Of a DNA stretch of 64,000 bases, positions 36,501-47,717 are shown piece after piece. The stretch lies in assembly GCF_002776525.5 (NCBI RefSeq), contig NC_045444.1, positions 28,492,702 to 28,556,701 of the forward strand. The letters are read 5' to 3'. The position numbers and the translations under genes were made by a program. Below the pieces are notes generated by a model. That model was not told where the DNA came from. It ran no database searches and was given only the letters and a program-made list of their open reading frames with translations. This stretch comes from Piliocolobus tephrosceles. Taxonomy: Eukaryota; Chordata; Mammalia; Primates; Cercopithecidae. The number at the start of each line of letters is the position of its first letter. The stretch's first letter is position 1.

Positions 36501-38467
36501 AGTCACCTCCAATGAACTCAAAGGGCTGACCTCCCAAAGAAAGTCTCAAATATAAGGCAAACTCTCTTGATTCTGAATTTCATTAGAAACATTTGTCTAA
36601 GTCTTTCTCATATGGTCAGAATGAGAGAGGGTGTCCTCCTAGTAATATGTCATTATGTCAAATAATTCATCAACCAATTTTGTTTACTCTCTCGAACTGC
36701 CACTTTGGCAGCAGGGGTACTCTGTCTAAATGAGATGTCTATAAAGATAAATTAAACATGATTCAGGCCCCCAGGTGGAGTTCAATTCAATAGGGTAGAA
36801 CAGCAACTCAGTCCAGCTACCATAAGTAACATGTTTGTAGTAAGACTAATTTGATAGTAAGGCAGAAAAACATCTCATGGAATTTTAGGAATAGCCAAGA
36901 CAATGGATCCCCTAGAGCCTTGCACATAGCATGTTGCATGAAGGATTCAGGGATTCTCAAGATGGGCTTGTCCTGTCACCTTTTCAGGAGACATAGCTGC
37001 TTAATCCCTGGCCATTGTGTAACTAAGTGACTCTTACTTGCTGCTCGAATCACTTCATGCTTTTCCTGCTTTAACAATCAGTGGTTCTGTTTTACTTTGA
37101 AAACTGAGTCATTCCATGACAGTATTCCTCCTAGACCCTAGCATTTCATAGCTTCTATCTATGATTATTTTAAATTCCAGCTCCTGTACCTAACTGAATG
37201 AATAAGCACATCCCGCAGCTCAGATTCCTGAAAGAATTTGATTATATGCTCAGTTAAACATCATCATTGTTTGGTTAGATCTTTTACAGCAAATAATTCA
37301 CAGATTTTTGATGAAACTATATTGTCTTTAGTGGGTAAGTGTCCAACAGAGGTCTAATAAACTATGACCAGGCAATTAATAATGCCAAGTGGTAGAGACA
37401 CAGTGATGTCTCTTCAAAATGCAGGTTCCTTCATCAGAAATCTATAGGTGGGGAGCCATTTAGAATCAAGTTTTAGGCATAGCAAATGTTTTTTATCTTT
37501 CCTAACCATACATATGTCCAAATAAATATAGTACCTGGTAGAATGTATTATTGTCTTGTTTTTTTTTGGGGGGGGGGGTTTGCAGTATTTCATACTAGTT
37601 TATTTAGGGGTTCCATTTTCACTCCTCAATAGATTTGATGTATTTCTCATATGCTTCGAATGTATTATTCTCATAAGTAAAGTACATAAGTGTGCTCTTA
37701 ATTGTTATTGGTGTTCAGAGGAAGACACGCTACTTTTGCCTGAGACATCGTAAGAGGCCTCTTGAAAAAAGCATTAGAGCTAGGTCTTTGAAGGTTGGCT
37801 AGAATCCAAAGAAGTTGAAGGGGAGCAAAACATTTTAGGCAAAGGAAATGGCATGAGAAAAATAACAGAAATAGAAAATTTCATGTGGAGGACAAATAAT
37901 ACTTATGGTCAGATATTGAAAGCACCATTTATCGATGCTGAAATCCTACACTTTTGTACAGAACCATGGATTGAAGCAGTTGGGAGTCACGACTGACATC
38001 AAAGTAAAAAACATGCAATGGTGAAGCTTGGTATCTTTGTCTAGGAATATAAAGAATGGCTTATCAGTGGAGACCACGACAACTGAGAAAAGAAGAAGCC
38101 CAAAAAGTATAAGAATGAAAATAGAGAGTGCAAGAATAATGTCTGTTTTACTGGCATTATGTAACCCTCAGATACGCACCTCTTTATTACCAAACACTGT
38201 ATATGTTAGTTAAGGTAAAAGAGGAAGGGAGGCAGAAGAATGAAGATTGAATTGAATTCTAGAGCTTCAGTTCTGTGTTGGTTTTGGCCCCCAGGGATTC
38301 TAGGCATTAAGTACAGTCTGAATTGAAAAATATTACACATATCTTGTGATCCAATATTCCCCTAAGTTATAGACTCAAATATCCAATGACCAGCTTGACA
38401 TTTCTACCTGCATGTTCAATACTTATTTGAAACTTAATATATCCTAAATAGATTTTTTTTTAAAAAA
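33572..38467. other. Unique DNA upstream of KYNU exon 2
   Basis: No element recognised except simple repeats: (GTTT)n 33738-33760, a T run near 34420-34440, (ACACAC)n near 36103-36126, and T9 followed by G10 near 37558-37578. The untranslated first exon of KYNU could lie here, but I see no CpG-rich promoter or certain donor site. Confidence 0.5.
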
Positions 38468-38597
38468 ACAGCCATGATCTATTGCCCAGGATGGAGTGCA
38501 GTGGTGCAATTAGCCCACTGCAACCTCAAACTCCTTGTCTCCTACCTCATCCTCCTCAGTAGCTAGGACCACAGGTGCATGCCAGTGCCGGCACGGC

Positions 38598-38646
<49 letters not shown>

Positions 38647-38758
38647 CAATGAGGTCTTGCTACATTGCCCGGGCTGGTCTCACTCTCATGGCTTCAAGCA
38701 ATCCCCTGCCTTGGCCTCCCAGTGCTGGTGTAACAGGCATGAACCACCACAACCAGTC
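38468..38758 (-). repeat. Old Alu with a (GT)n expansion inside
   Basis: Reverse-complement AluJ whose central linker is replaced by about 23 GT units (38599-38645). Confidence 0.9.
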
Positions 38759-38764
38759 CACTAA

Positions 38765-40325
38765 ACTGAATTCCAATTTCCCTCCTCAAAATGTTTCTTC
38801 CCCAGGTATTTTTATTTCATCATATTTCACATATTTGCTCATACCCCAAAGCTAAAAGAAAGTTTCTTTCCTGTCCTCACTAGAAATCATCTATCCGCCA
38901 GTCCTATCTACTTTTTCTCCAAAATATATCATAAATCCACACTCTTCCCTCTACCTTTGCCCTCATCACCAAATTTAATTCACCACCATTTATCTCCTGA
39001 ACTACTGTGTTAGCCTTAATTGGTCTACCTTTTCAACTCTTTTTTAAATTTTTTTTTAAATTATACTTTAAGTTCTAGGGTACATGTGCACAACGTGCAG
39101 GTTTGTTACATATGTATACATGTGCCGTGTTGGTTCGCTGCACCCATTAACTCGTCATTACATTAGGTATACCTCCTAATGCTCTCTCTCCCCCATCCCC
39201 TCACCCCACAACAGGCCCCGGTGTGTGATGTTCTCCACCCTGTGTCCAAGTGTTCTCATTGTTCAATTCCCACCTATGAGTGAGAACATGCGGTGTTTGG
39301 TTTTCTGTCCTTGCAATAGTTTTCGCAGAATGATGGTTTCCAGCTTCATCCATGTCACTACAAAGGGCATGAACTCATCCTTTTTTATGGCTGCATAGTA
39401 TTCTATGGTGTATATATGCCACATTTTCTTAATCCAGTCTGTCACTGATGGACATTTGGGTTGGTTCCAAGTCTTTGCTATTGTGAATAGTGCTGCAGTA
39501 AACATACATTTGCATGTGTCTTTATAGTAGAATGATTTATAATCCTTTGGGTATATACCCAGTAATGGGATGGCTGGGTCAAATGGTATTTCTGGTTCTA
39601 GATCCTTGAAGAATCGCCACACTGTCTTCCACAATGGTTGAATTAGTTTACACTCCCACCAACAGTGTAAAAGCATTCCTGTTTCTCCACATCCTCTCCA
39701 GCACCTGTTGTTTCCTGACTTTTTAATGATTGTGATTCCAACTGGTGTGAGATGGTATCTCATTGTTTTAATAACTCATTATGGAGCAAAGTGATTATTA
39801 TTTAATGTAAAATTATATCACATTACTTTTCTACTCAAAACTCCCCAATGGTTTCCTGTTAAACTTATAAAATTTCAAATTTCTTTCTGGCTCCCCAATT
39901 TCTTTGTGACTACCTTCTGCCTTTGCTTTTTGCATATCACAGTTTGTCATTCCTCCTTCCCTCTTTTTCCCTCCCTAATGCGTTTATTTGAACAAGCCAA
40001 GCCCATTTCCACCCCAGGACCTTTGCACTTGTTGCCAGCTTCCTCCAGGTCCAGGTCTTCACATGATGTAGAAATGCTCATCTACCACTTTCTCAGAAAG
40101 ATAAACAAGACCCTTTAAGGTAGCTCTTTCACACTCCAGTGACTCTGTCCCATTACTCTGCTGTTTCCTCATAGCTCTTAAATTTGGAACTACATTGTTT
40201 TTCTATTCTTCTGCTAAAATTAAACTGTATAAGGGTTGGCACTTATGCAGTCTCTCATACAATGCTGTCCTGCCAGTGCTGGGAGCCACATAATAGGTAC
40301 CAAATAAATATTGGTTGAAAGAGTA
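38765..40325 (+). mobile_element. LINE2 (L2) 3' region, split by an L1
   Basis: Two halves (38765-39044 and 39768-40325) read as diverged L2: 'caaaactccccaatggtttcctgtta', 'cctttgcacttgttgcc', and the tail 'ataggtaccaaataaatattggttgaaagagtaaataaatgc'. The L1PA at 39045-39767 lies between them. Confidence 0.8.
39045..39767 (-). mobile_element. L1PA, 5'-truncated
   Basis: Holds the L1 3' UTR and the last ~166 codons of ORF2p as one open frame (39263-39763 on the minus strand). The C-terminal cysteine motif is visible (C-x3-C-x7-H-x4-C, near its start). The reverse transcriptase and endonuclease parts are absent, so it is inert. Inserted into the older L2. Confidence 0.96.
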
Positions 40326-40984
40326 AATAAATGCATAAATTAAATGAAATCAGCAAAACTATATGTAAATCTAGCACAAATAAATTTTATTTCCTGCAAT
40401 ATCATTTTGTTCAATTTCAAAAAACCAAACTTAGGAGAAATATAAACAAACAAGCAAGCTTGGGTGAAGTTTAAAACATATGTGATTAAATCTCCATTGT
40501 CATTTATCCTTTTCCAGAAAGTGAGAAATGTCGCATGATGATTAAACAGAATACAGTGTGGTTTCAAGAAACATCAAACAGTCCTGTTTGTTCTAAGATA
40601 ATACATATGGTGTTGAAAAAGAAAAAATTTATAATTATTAACAGCAACAGGTGGATGAATCTCTTTGGTATTCATATGAAGAAAATACTAACATTTTAAG
40701 TAAAGTTACATTTTCCATGAATATGATTTTCACTCACAAAACAGGATTTTGTTCAGGTTCAATATGTCCATAGTTTTAAAACCATGATCCAAGAACAACT
40801 GGGGGTGGAACAGTGGAACTGTGATCTGGAGAAGGACAAGCTAAGTGGGATGCTGCTTTTCCACACTTTGAGGAAGATCATCCTTACCACTATCTCCTCA
40901 TAAGATACCTAGAGGAAAAGGTGATGACGTTATATATATTTGGAAGCCACAAGTGTGGTACATGTTTCTAGATAAGAAGAATGG
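40326..40984. other. Unique DNA
   Basis: Nothing recognisable. Confidence 0.5.
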
Positions 40985-41440
40985 AATGAGCTAACATTTA
41001 CTGGGAACTTACTCTGTCCTGAGCACTATTATCTAATTTAGTCATTTCATTATCTCTAAGTTACTATTATTTTGTTTCTCTTTTCTCTTTTTTTTTTTTT
41101 TTTTGTTTTTGGTTTGGTTTTTGAGATAGAGTCTTGCTCTGTTACCCAGGCTGGCGTGCGGTAGTACAATCCCAGTTCACTGCAACCTCTGCCTCCTGGG
41201 TTCAATCTATTCTCCTGCCTCAGCCTCCTGAGTAGCTGGGATTACAGGTGCCTGCCACCACGCCCAGGTAATTTTTGTATTTTTTTAGTAGACACGAGGT
41301 TTCACCATGTTGACCAGACTGGTCTCAAACTCCTGACCTCAAGTGATCCGCCCACCTCGGCCTCCCAAAGTGCTGGGATTACGGGCGTGAGCCACCACAC
41401 CAGACCTATTTCCTTCTTTTTATATATGAGAAAAACTCAT
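40985..41440 (+). repeat. MIR SINE split by an Alu
   Basis: 'taacatttactgggaacttactctgtcctgagcactatt' is a good MIR core. After the Alu (41088-41406) 'tatatatgagaaaaactca' continues it. Confidence 0.7.
41088..41406 (-). repeat. AluS 185 bp upstream of KYNU exon 2
   Basis: Full antisense Alu with poly-T start. Antisense Alus near exons can offer cryptic splice sites, but none is obvious here. Confidence 0.93.
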
Positions 41441-41591
41441 TCATGGGGTTTAACGCTGGTTGGTTAAGTATATTATTCCTGAGGTTGGGAAAAGGGGAGT
41501 CTTAGTGAAAACAAAAGGTGCATTACCTAAAGGGCTCATTTTCTGCAGGAAAATTATGGTGGCTAGATTATGTTTTATTATTCTCTTTCAG

Positions 41592-41779
41592 TTTTAGAGA
41601 ACAACTTGTAATGGAGCCTTCACCTCTTGAGCTGCCAGCTGACACAGTGCAGCGCATTGCGACTGAACTCAAATGCCACCCAACGGATGAGAGGGTCGCT
41701 CTCCACCTAGATGAGGTAGATAAACTGAGGCACTTCAGGGAGTGCTTTTATATTCCCAAAATACAGGATCTGCCTCCAG
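41592..41779 (+). CDS. KYNU: KYNU first coding exon (kynureninase N-terminus)
   Basis: Kynureninase is a cytosolic PLP enzyme of tryptophan catabolism that cleaves kynurenine and 3-hydroxykynurenine to anthranilate and 3-hydroxyanthranilate plus alanine. The exon starts after a pyrimidine-rich acceptor (ttctctttcag, AG at 41590-41591), has 19 untranslated bases, and opens at ATG 41611 (G at -3 and +4, a fair Kozak context). It encodes 56 residues beginning MEPSPLELPADTVQRI and ending YIPKIQDLPP, then a CAG/GTAAGA donor at 41779/41780, phase 1. Against remembered human KYNU I see S5P, A18T and E36V. The PLP-lysine and active-site residues lie in later exons outside the window. The untranslated part has no in-frame stop. 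Identity is secure; only this exon is present. Confidence 0.97.
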
Positions 41780-43131
41780 GTAAGAATGCTGGGAAGGTTT
41801 TTAAATTTTATTTATTTATTTATTTTTGCTACTGCGTGTGATTATTATAATCTTTGAAAATCATTGTGCTATTATATAATAGAGCCGTCGCAATTATGTT
41901 TGAAAAGCAGAAGGTCCCTGGTGCTCTCAATCAACTTGTCAGCCTACCTTAGCCTCAGATTATCTGTTTTCTCCCCTCCTCTGAATAAAATACATACAGG
42001 GTACTTATACTGTCAACTACTTCTCTGAACAATCGAGTGACTGATTGAAAATTATAGGCAGATACATTTACTTGTTCTCTAAGCACTTGGGATTCAAAGC
42101 AATTATTTTAGAATGCAATGTTAGAATAGCTCTTATATTCTGGCACTTAGTTTATAATAATGTGATGTTTGTCTTAGAGAAAATATTATTTTGTAACCTG
42201 GATATATCAGGAGGGATGTTATTTGAATAGCCGTCTTTGCCTGTTGTAAAGATGGCGAGTGTTAGAGTTACCAAGAAAAGAAACAATGAATGCCCAACAA
42301 ATGCATACTGCATTTTAAAAGAATGTAGTAATCTGACTCTGCTCTGGGTTTGAGGAAGTCGTTTACAAAAATAAAACATAGGTAGCAAAGGTATAACAAT
42401 AAAAAATGATTCATCATATTTAACTTTACTCCATTTTACATTAATAATAAAGGTTCCCAGGTTGAATGGAATTAGTCTACCAAACTGGGTTTCACATCCT
42501 TTATAATAGTCTGATTCCATTTTTATTCGGATTAAATAAGGTACAATTTTGGGTACAGTACTCAGAATCCATGAAGATCAGCTAATAAAATTTTAGGATG
42601 TCTGGTTTGTATAACACTAATATATACCATGTAACAAATGTTAAAACACCTATTTGTCTTCAACTATGTACCCAGCAACCTAGAACTCTGGAAGAATGAA
42701 AGAAGAGAAACACCTGTATCCTACTTAAAATTGTGTAGTATCAACTGAGGGAGACATGGATGGAAATGACAGCTAGAAGAGACCAAATAAAATGAGGCTG
42801 TAAGTGAAGTGACCTGAGACCACAGAAGAAAAATCTTCTAGGTCATTCTAGAATCTAAAATTAAAAGGACATTTTGATTTGAATCGTAAGGGGTAAAATA
42901 CTGCTAATGAGTGAATTGTGAGGAAATAAAACTTAGGAAAGGAATCCTCAGGGAAATGGGAGATAGAGGGTTTGGTGTCATGTGCATCACACAATGTGGA
43001 AACCTTTAGAAATAGCGAGGACCCACGTGAGACAGGTCAGGTCTGGTTGATGGTGGCCCTGCCCTGATGCACTCTCTGGCCTACAGGACTCCTGTACTGA
43101 GTCAGAACCCAGTTTAAAAATAGCATTGTAC
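41780..43131 (+). other. KYNU: Start of KYNU intron 2
   Basis: Begins at the strong donor GTAAGA. (TTTA)n lies near 41806-41826. No further exon or element is recognised before the Alu at 43132. Confidence 0.8.
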
Positions 43132-43424
43132 AGTCTGGCGCGGTGGCTCACGCCTGTAATCCCAGCACTTTGGGAGGCCGAGGCGGGCGGATCACGAGGT
43201 CAGGAAATCAAGATCATCCTGGCTAACATAATGAAACCCCGTCTCTACTAAAAATGCAAAAAATTAGCCGGGCGAGGTGGCGGGCGTCTGCAGTCCCAGC
43301 TACTCAGGAGGCTGAGGCGGGAGAATGGCGTGAACCCGCGAGACGGAGCTTGCAGTGAGCCGAGATCGCGACACTGCACTCCAGCCTGGGCGACAGAGCG
43401 AGACTCCGTCTCAACAACAACAAC
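43132..43424 (+). repeat. AluY with TSD
   Basis: Flanked by AAAATAGCATTGTAC (about 43117-43131 and 43425-43439). Tail (CAA)n. High CpG content suggests a fairly young copy. Confidence 0.95.
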
Positions 43425-43439
43425 AAAATAGCATTGTAC

Positions 43440-44215
43440 CTCACTAATCACCGGGAAAATGCACATCAAAACCACAGAGAGAGATCACCCCACACCCTTT
43501 TCTATGACTACTATTAAAAAGTGCAGGGTATAAATATTGGCTAGGATATAGAGTGATTAGAGCCCTTGTGCACTGTTAGTGGGAAGGTAAAATGCTGCAG
43601 CCCCTGTAGGAAAGAGTATGGCAGTTTCCTCAAAAACCGAAGAATAGAATTACCATATGATCCAGCGATCTCACTTCAGGATATGTTGCCAAAAGAATTA
43701 AAAGCAAGATCCCCAAAAGACATTAGTACACTCGTGTTCATAATAGCATTATTCGTAATAGCCAAAAGGTGGAATTAACCCATATGTCCATCAGTGCATG
43801 AAAAGACAAGCAAAATGTATATACATATGATGGAACCTTATTAAGCTTTAAAAAGAACCGTGCTATGTGATTCACGTGAATGAACTAGGAGAACATCATG
43901 CCAAGTGAAACAATCCAGATGCAAAAAGAAAAATATTGTATAATTCCAATTTTACCAAGTATCTAGATTGGTCAAATTCATAAAAACCGAAAGTAGAATG
44001 GTAGCTGTCAGGAGCTTGGAGAGGGAGAAATGGTGAATTACTGTTTAATGGGTATAAAATTTCAATTTTGCAAGGTAGAAAAATTCTGGAGATTGATTGC
44101 ACAACAATGTGAATGTACTTAACTGAATTGTACACTAAAATTGTTAAGAGAATAAATTGTAGGTGCATTTTAGCACAACATTTTAAATATTTATCAAAAT
44201 AAAAATGTTTCCCCC
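43440..44215 (+). mobile_element. L1 (L1MA/MB-type) 3' end
   Basis: Contains a diverged ORF2 C-terminal region ('accatatgatccagcgatctcact', 'tcataatagcattattcgtaatagcc') and 3' UTR ('ggtagctgtcaggagcttggag'), ending A-rich near 44215. Many stops. Confidence 0.88.
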
Positions 44216-46063
44216 TTAGAAAAAAGCAGCGTTCTACATATAATCACTTCTAGTATACTTAAAAGTTGACTTAGTATCCTAAGTATAGGTATAATATTGA
44301 TTTTGACTAGTTATCCAATAGAAAGTATCTCTGAAGAATTACAACCTTGGATAAGTCATTGCTGATTAATATTTATTGGTCATCTACCCTACTCAAGACA
44401 CTTCTCTCAGAATGGTTCAGAGAACCAAAGAGCAAAACTGTCACGTACATACTTGAACGTGTATCTAGTATGACAATAGATAATAAACAAAGAAACAACT
44501 TAATTATGCTCTACCATCAGGTAGCACTCCAAATGATAATGAGGACTGTGAAGATGAGGGTGTGATCTTACCCAAGGAAGTGCTGGTGAGGTGCCATCTG
44601 AACAAAGATGACAGTGCAGTGAGGAAGTAAGCCTCATGGAGCACAGGTGAAGCTGAGCCTGGTCGTGGTCCAAGTTTATGCTGGACAGAGGTATCAACTC
44701 AGGAGCACATGATGTAGGGGCAAAAAGATAATCCATTTTTCATAACCATCACAAGGGGCATGGCTGATGTTTCTACAGCAAAGACAGCTTAGCAAGAGAA
44801 AACTTATGATTTTATGCTAAGTCTAATGAAAGAAATGAATACATGTGACTAAATAGAATTGGAATAAAATATAATCTAACCGTAATCAATGGAAAGTGGT
44901 GGGGGTACTCAACAAGGCCTGTATTTTTGGATTCTTCTTGTTCCCTGTATGTAGCATTTCTTCCCTCCACATATAGGGCAGGGCACCTGTCATATGAAAG
45001 TCTATCAGGGAGAAGGGAAAAGGTCAGTGAGTGAGCGTTGTAGGTTTCAAGGTTTGATGTAGGAGAGGATTTCAGTTTCTTTGACTCACCTGGCTGCAGG
45101 TCACAGGGCAGGGGATTAGAGAAGATCAGAAGGACCTTGTTTCTGAGGCCCTCTCAATCTCCTTCAGTTCAAAATACTCAGCATTCCAAGGCGCCATATT
45201 TTAGAATATTATGTTCTGACCCCCAGTGGTGTTGAAATTTCCTTCTTTCTTGTTTTGACAAGATGTGAATTCATAAGGAAACCAGTGTTTCCTATCTTAT
45301 TAAAACCTTCCAAGAGCATCTAAAAATGATAAAGCATGTCGGATTGTTTTTGGAGACTAGCATAACACCAAGAAAAAAAACTTTCTTTAGCAGTTCTGAA
45401 CAATGAAAAACAAAGAACAGAAATACACAAGTTTTGAGCAAATGAAAGGATCACAACTCCCAATATGAGATTTTTTTTTTTAATCTTGAAGAAAGTCTAC
45501 AGGCATAGCCTGTACTTTTTTGATATTTTTCTATTATATATTATGTTTTCTCTGGGTTTCTAATATAAATTTTATTAAAATAAGTATTTTCTTTTTCTAT
45601 TCTTAGACGATGCCTGAGATGTTATCAGAGAAAGGGGTCAAAAATATTTTTATTCAGCTTTTGTACTTCTGTTCAACATTGTCCTAAAGAGCACAGCTGA
45701 AAAATAAACAAGCAAAAGAAAGGAGGGAGAGAGAGAGAAGGAAAGAAAAGAAAGAAGGAAAGAAAGGAAGAGATAAGAAATCAATAAAAAGAAAAGGAAG
45801 AGAAATGCAAGGCATACATGTGGAAAGATATCTTTCTAAAATTTTTTTAACCATAAATATTTCTGTTTGAAACATCCTTACATCTAAATTTCTGAAAGCA
45901 TACTGGATAGCCCCATAAGATATATGGCTTTTGCACAGACACAAGACAAAAACGGTCTTTTTCAGAATGTCAAACTGCCATCCCAGAAACAAGTTGTGCA
46001 AATTTACATTTCCTCTAATGGTAAAGACAATTGCCTCACTGACTTTGGGGATTAGTAAGATTG
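44216..46063. other. KYNU intron, unique DNA
   Basis: A GA-rich microsatellite lies near 45716-45775. No exon or element recognised. Confidence 0.5.
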
Positions 46064-46074
46064 TTTTTATTTCT

Positions 46075-46363
46075 GTTTTTTGGGGACAGGGTCTGGCTCT
46101 GTCACCCAGACTGGAGTGCAGGGGCGTGATCTCAGCTCACCACAGCCTTGACCTCCCAAGCTGAAGTAATCCTCCCACCTTAGCCCCTGGAGTAGCTGGG
46201 ACTACAGGTGCTTGCCACCATGCCCAGCTAAATTTTGTATTTTTTGTCAAGGTGGGGTTTTGCCATGTTGGCCAGGCTGGTCTCAAACTCCTGGACTGAA
46301 GTAGTCCCCCTGCCTCAGCCTCCCAATGTGCTGGGATTACAGATATAAGCCACCACACCAGGC
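46075..46363 (-). repeat. Alu (AluJ-like)
   Basis: Reverse-complement Alu. GGATTAG occurs near 46049 and 46365 and may be the decayed duplication. Confidence 0.9.
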
Positions 46364-46724
46364 AGGATTAGCAGTTTTAAGAATCTTTGCTCATTAGATA
46401 ATAAAAAAAATTATTCCATTCTTCTTTGAATTTGTAGTTCTTAGACAACCATTGGAGATTGTTTTCATAAACTCTTTGGCCATTGCTTTCCTTTTGTCTT
46501 AAGTTGTTCTTAATGTATAAATTTAATTTTAAACTAAATAAATATAAGTGGTAACTTTTTATTCCTTTTTATCTTAAGGATATAAACTCCTTCTTTCATG
46601 CATCTTAGGAATTTTAAGTGAAAATGTCCAGTCAATATAGTTGGCTAAAAGCAGAACTAGAAATGGGTTCCAAATATTGTGACTGCTAGCCCATGTATCT
46701 TGACTCAGTCCTGCTTTTGCTTTT

Positions 46725-46965
46725 TTAAAATTACTCAATTGAAGTGTAATTTATGGACCATAAAATTCACCCATTTTAAGTATACAATTTAATAATTTTT
46801 AGTAATTGCGTATGATTACACTACCATTATAATACAATTTTAGAACATTTCTTCATTCCACTTTTTTATCTCTAGCCTAGGCAACAGTAATCTACTGAAC
46901 TTGCCATTATTTTGATCTATATAGAAGATTAGTAATTCAAAATTTTTTTTTACTATTAAACTATA
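46725..46965 (-). mobile_element. Old L1 3' end
   Basis: 'attgaagtgtaatttatggaccataaaattcacccattttaagtatacaattta' is the familiar L1M 3' UTR in reverse orientation. Confidence 0.8.
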
Positions 46966-47517
46966 TTTGGAGAAAAAAAAATGGTGTTCCTTTCACTATT
47001 CTTTTCATAGTCAAATAATCCTCTCCTTCAATCTTACCACACATCCAGGAGAGAGATCGGTAAATTGACACCCAACTTTAGTAGACTTTAGTAAGTAGTT
47101 ATAAAATTTAAAGTTATCCAAACAAGATCTTCTATTAGTTTGCCCATGTAATTATTTGGACTCAGATAAAATTGGCATGCAAAATAGTCATGCTTATGTT
47201 TGTCTCCAGGGCTTCCATATAACATAACAGACAGCCTCTTAAACTCAACTGCTTTTAGGCTTAGAAGGCTGTGACAGATATGAGGTATCAGTGCATGAAA
47301 TATAGGAAAGCATACTTTTCTCTATAAACTAGAATCCTTTATTCAACAACAGATAAAGATATGTTAAATAAAAGATTTTATCCAGCTATAAAAGGACATG
47401 TATTTATAACTGTAATTTTGATAATCTGATAAATCTCTAACTTTCATAAAAAGAAATTAAGAATATTCCTTAGTTAAATTTTGTAGACATTGCAACTTTT
47501 TGTTTGTTTGTTTGTTT
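46966..47517. other. KYNU intron, unique DNA
   Basis: Nothing recognisable. Confidence 0.5.
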
Positions 47518-47717
47518 AGAATCCTCCCTCCTCAGCCCCCCAATTAGGTGGGACTACAGATTCACACCACTACATCCGGCTAAGTTTTTGTATTTTTTGG
47601 TAGAGACAGGGTTTCACCATGTTGCCCAGGCTGGTCCCAGACTCCTGAACTCAAGTGATCTGCCCATCTCAGACTCCAAAGTGTTGGGATTACAGGCGTC
47701 AGCCATCACGCCTGGCC
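47518..47717 (-). repeat. Partial Alu
   Basis: Reverse-complement Alu lacking most of the right monomer. Preceded by (TTTG)n. Confidence 0.88.

Noticed and set aside
41518..41841. 107-codon frame around the KYNU exon read as a separate protein
   Set aside because: It only extends the exon frame through the acceptor and donor into introns. The splice sites fix the exon.
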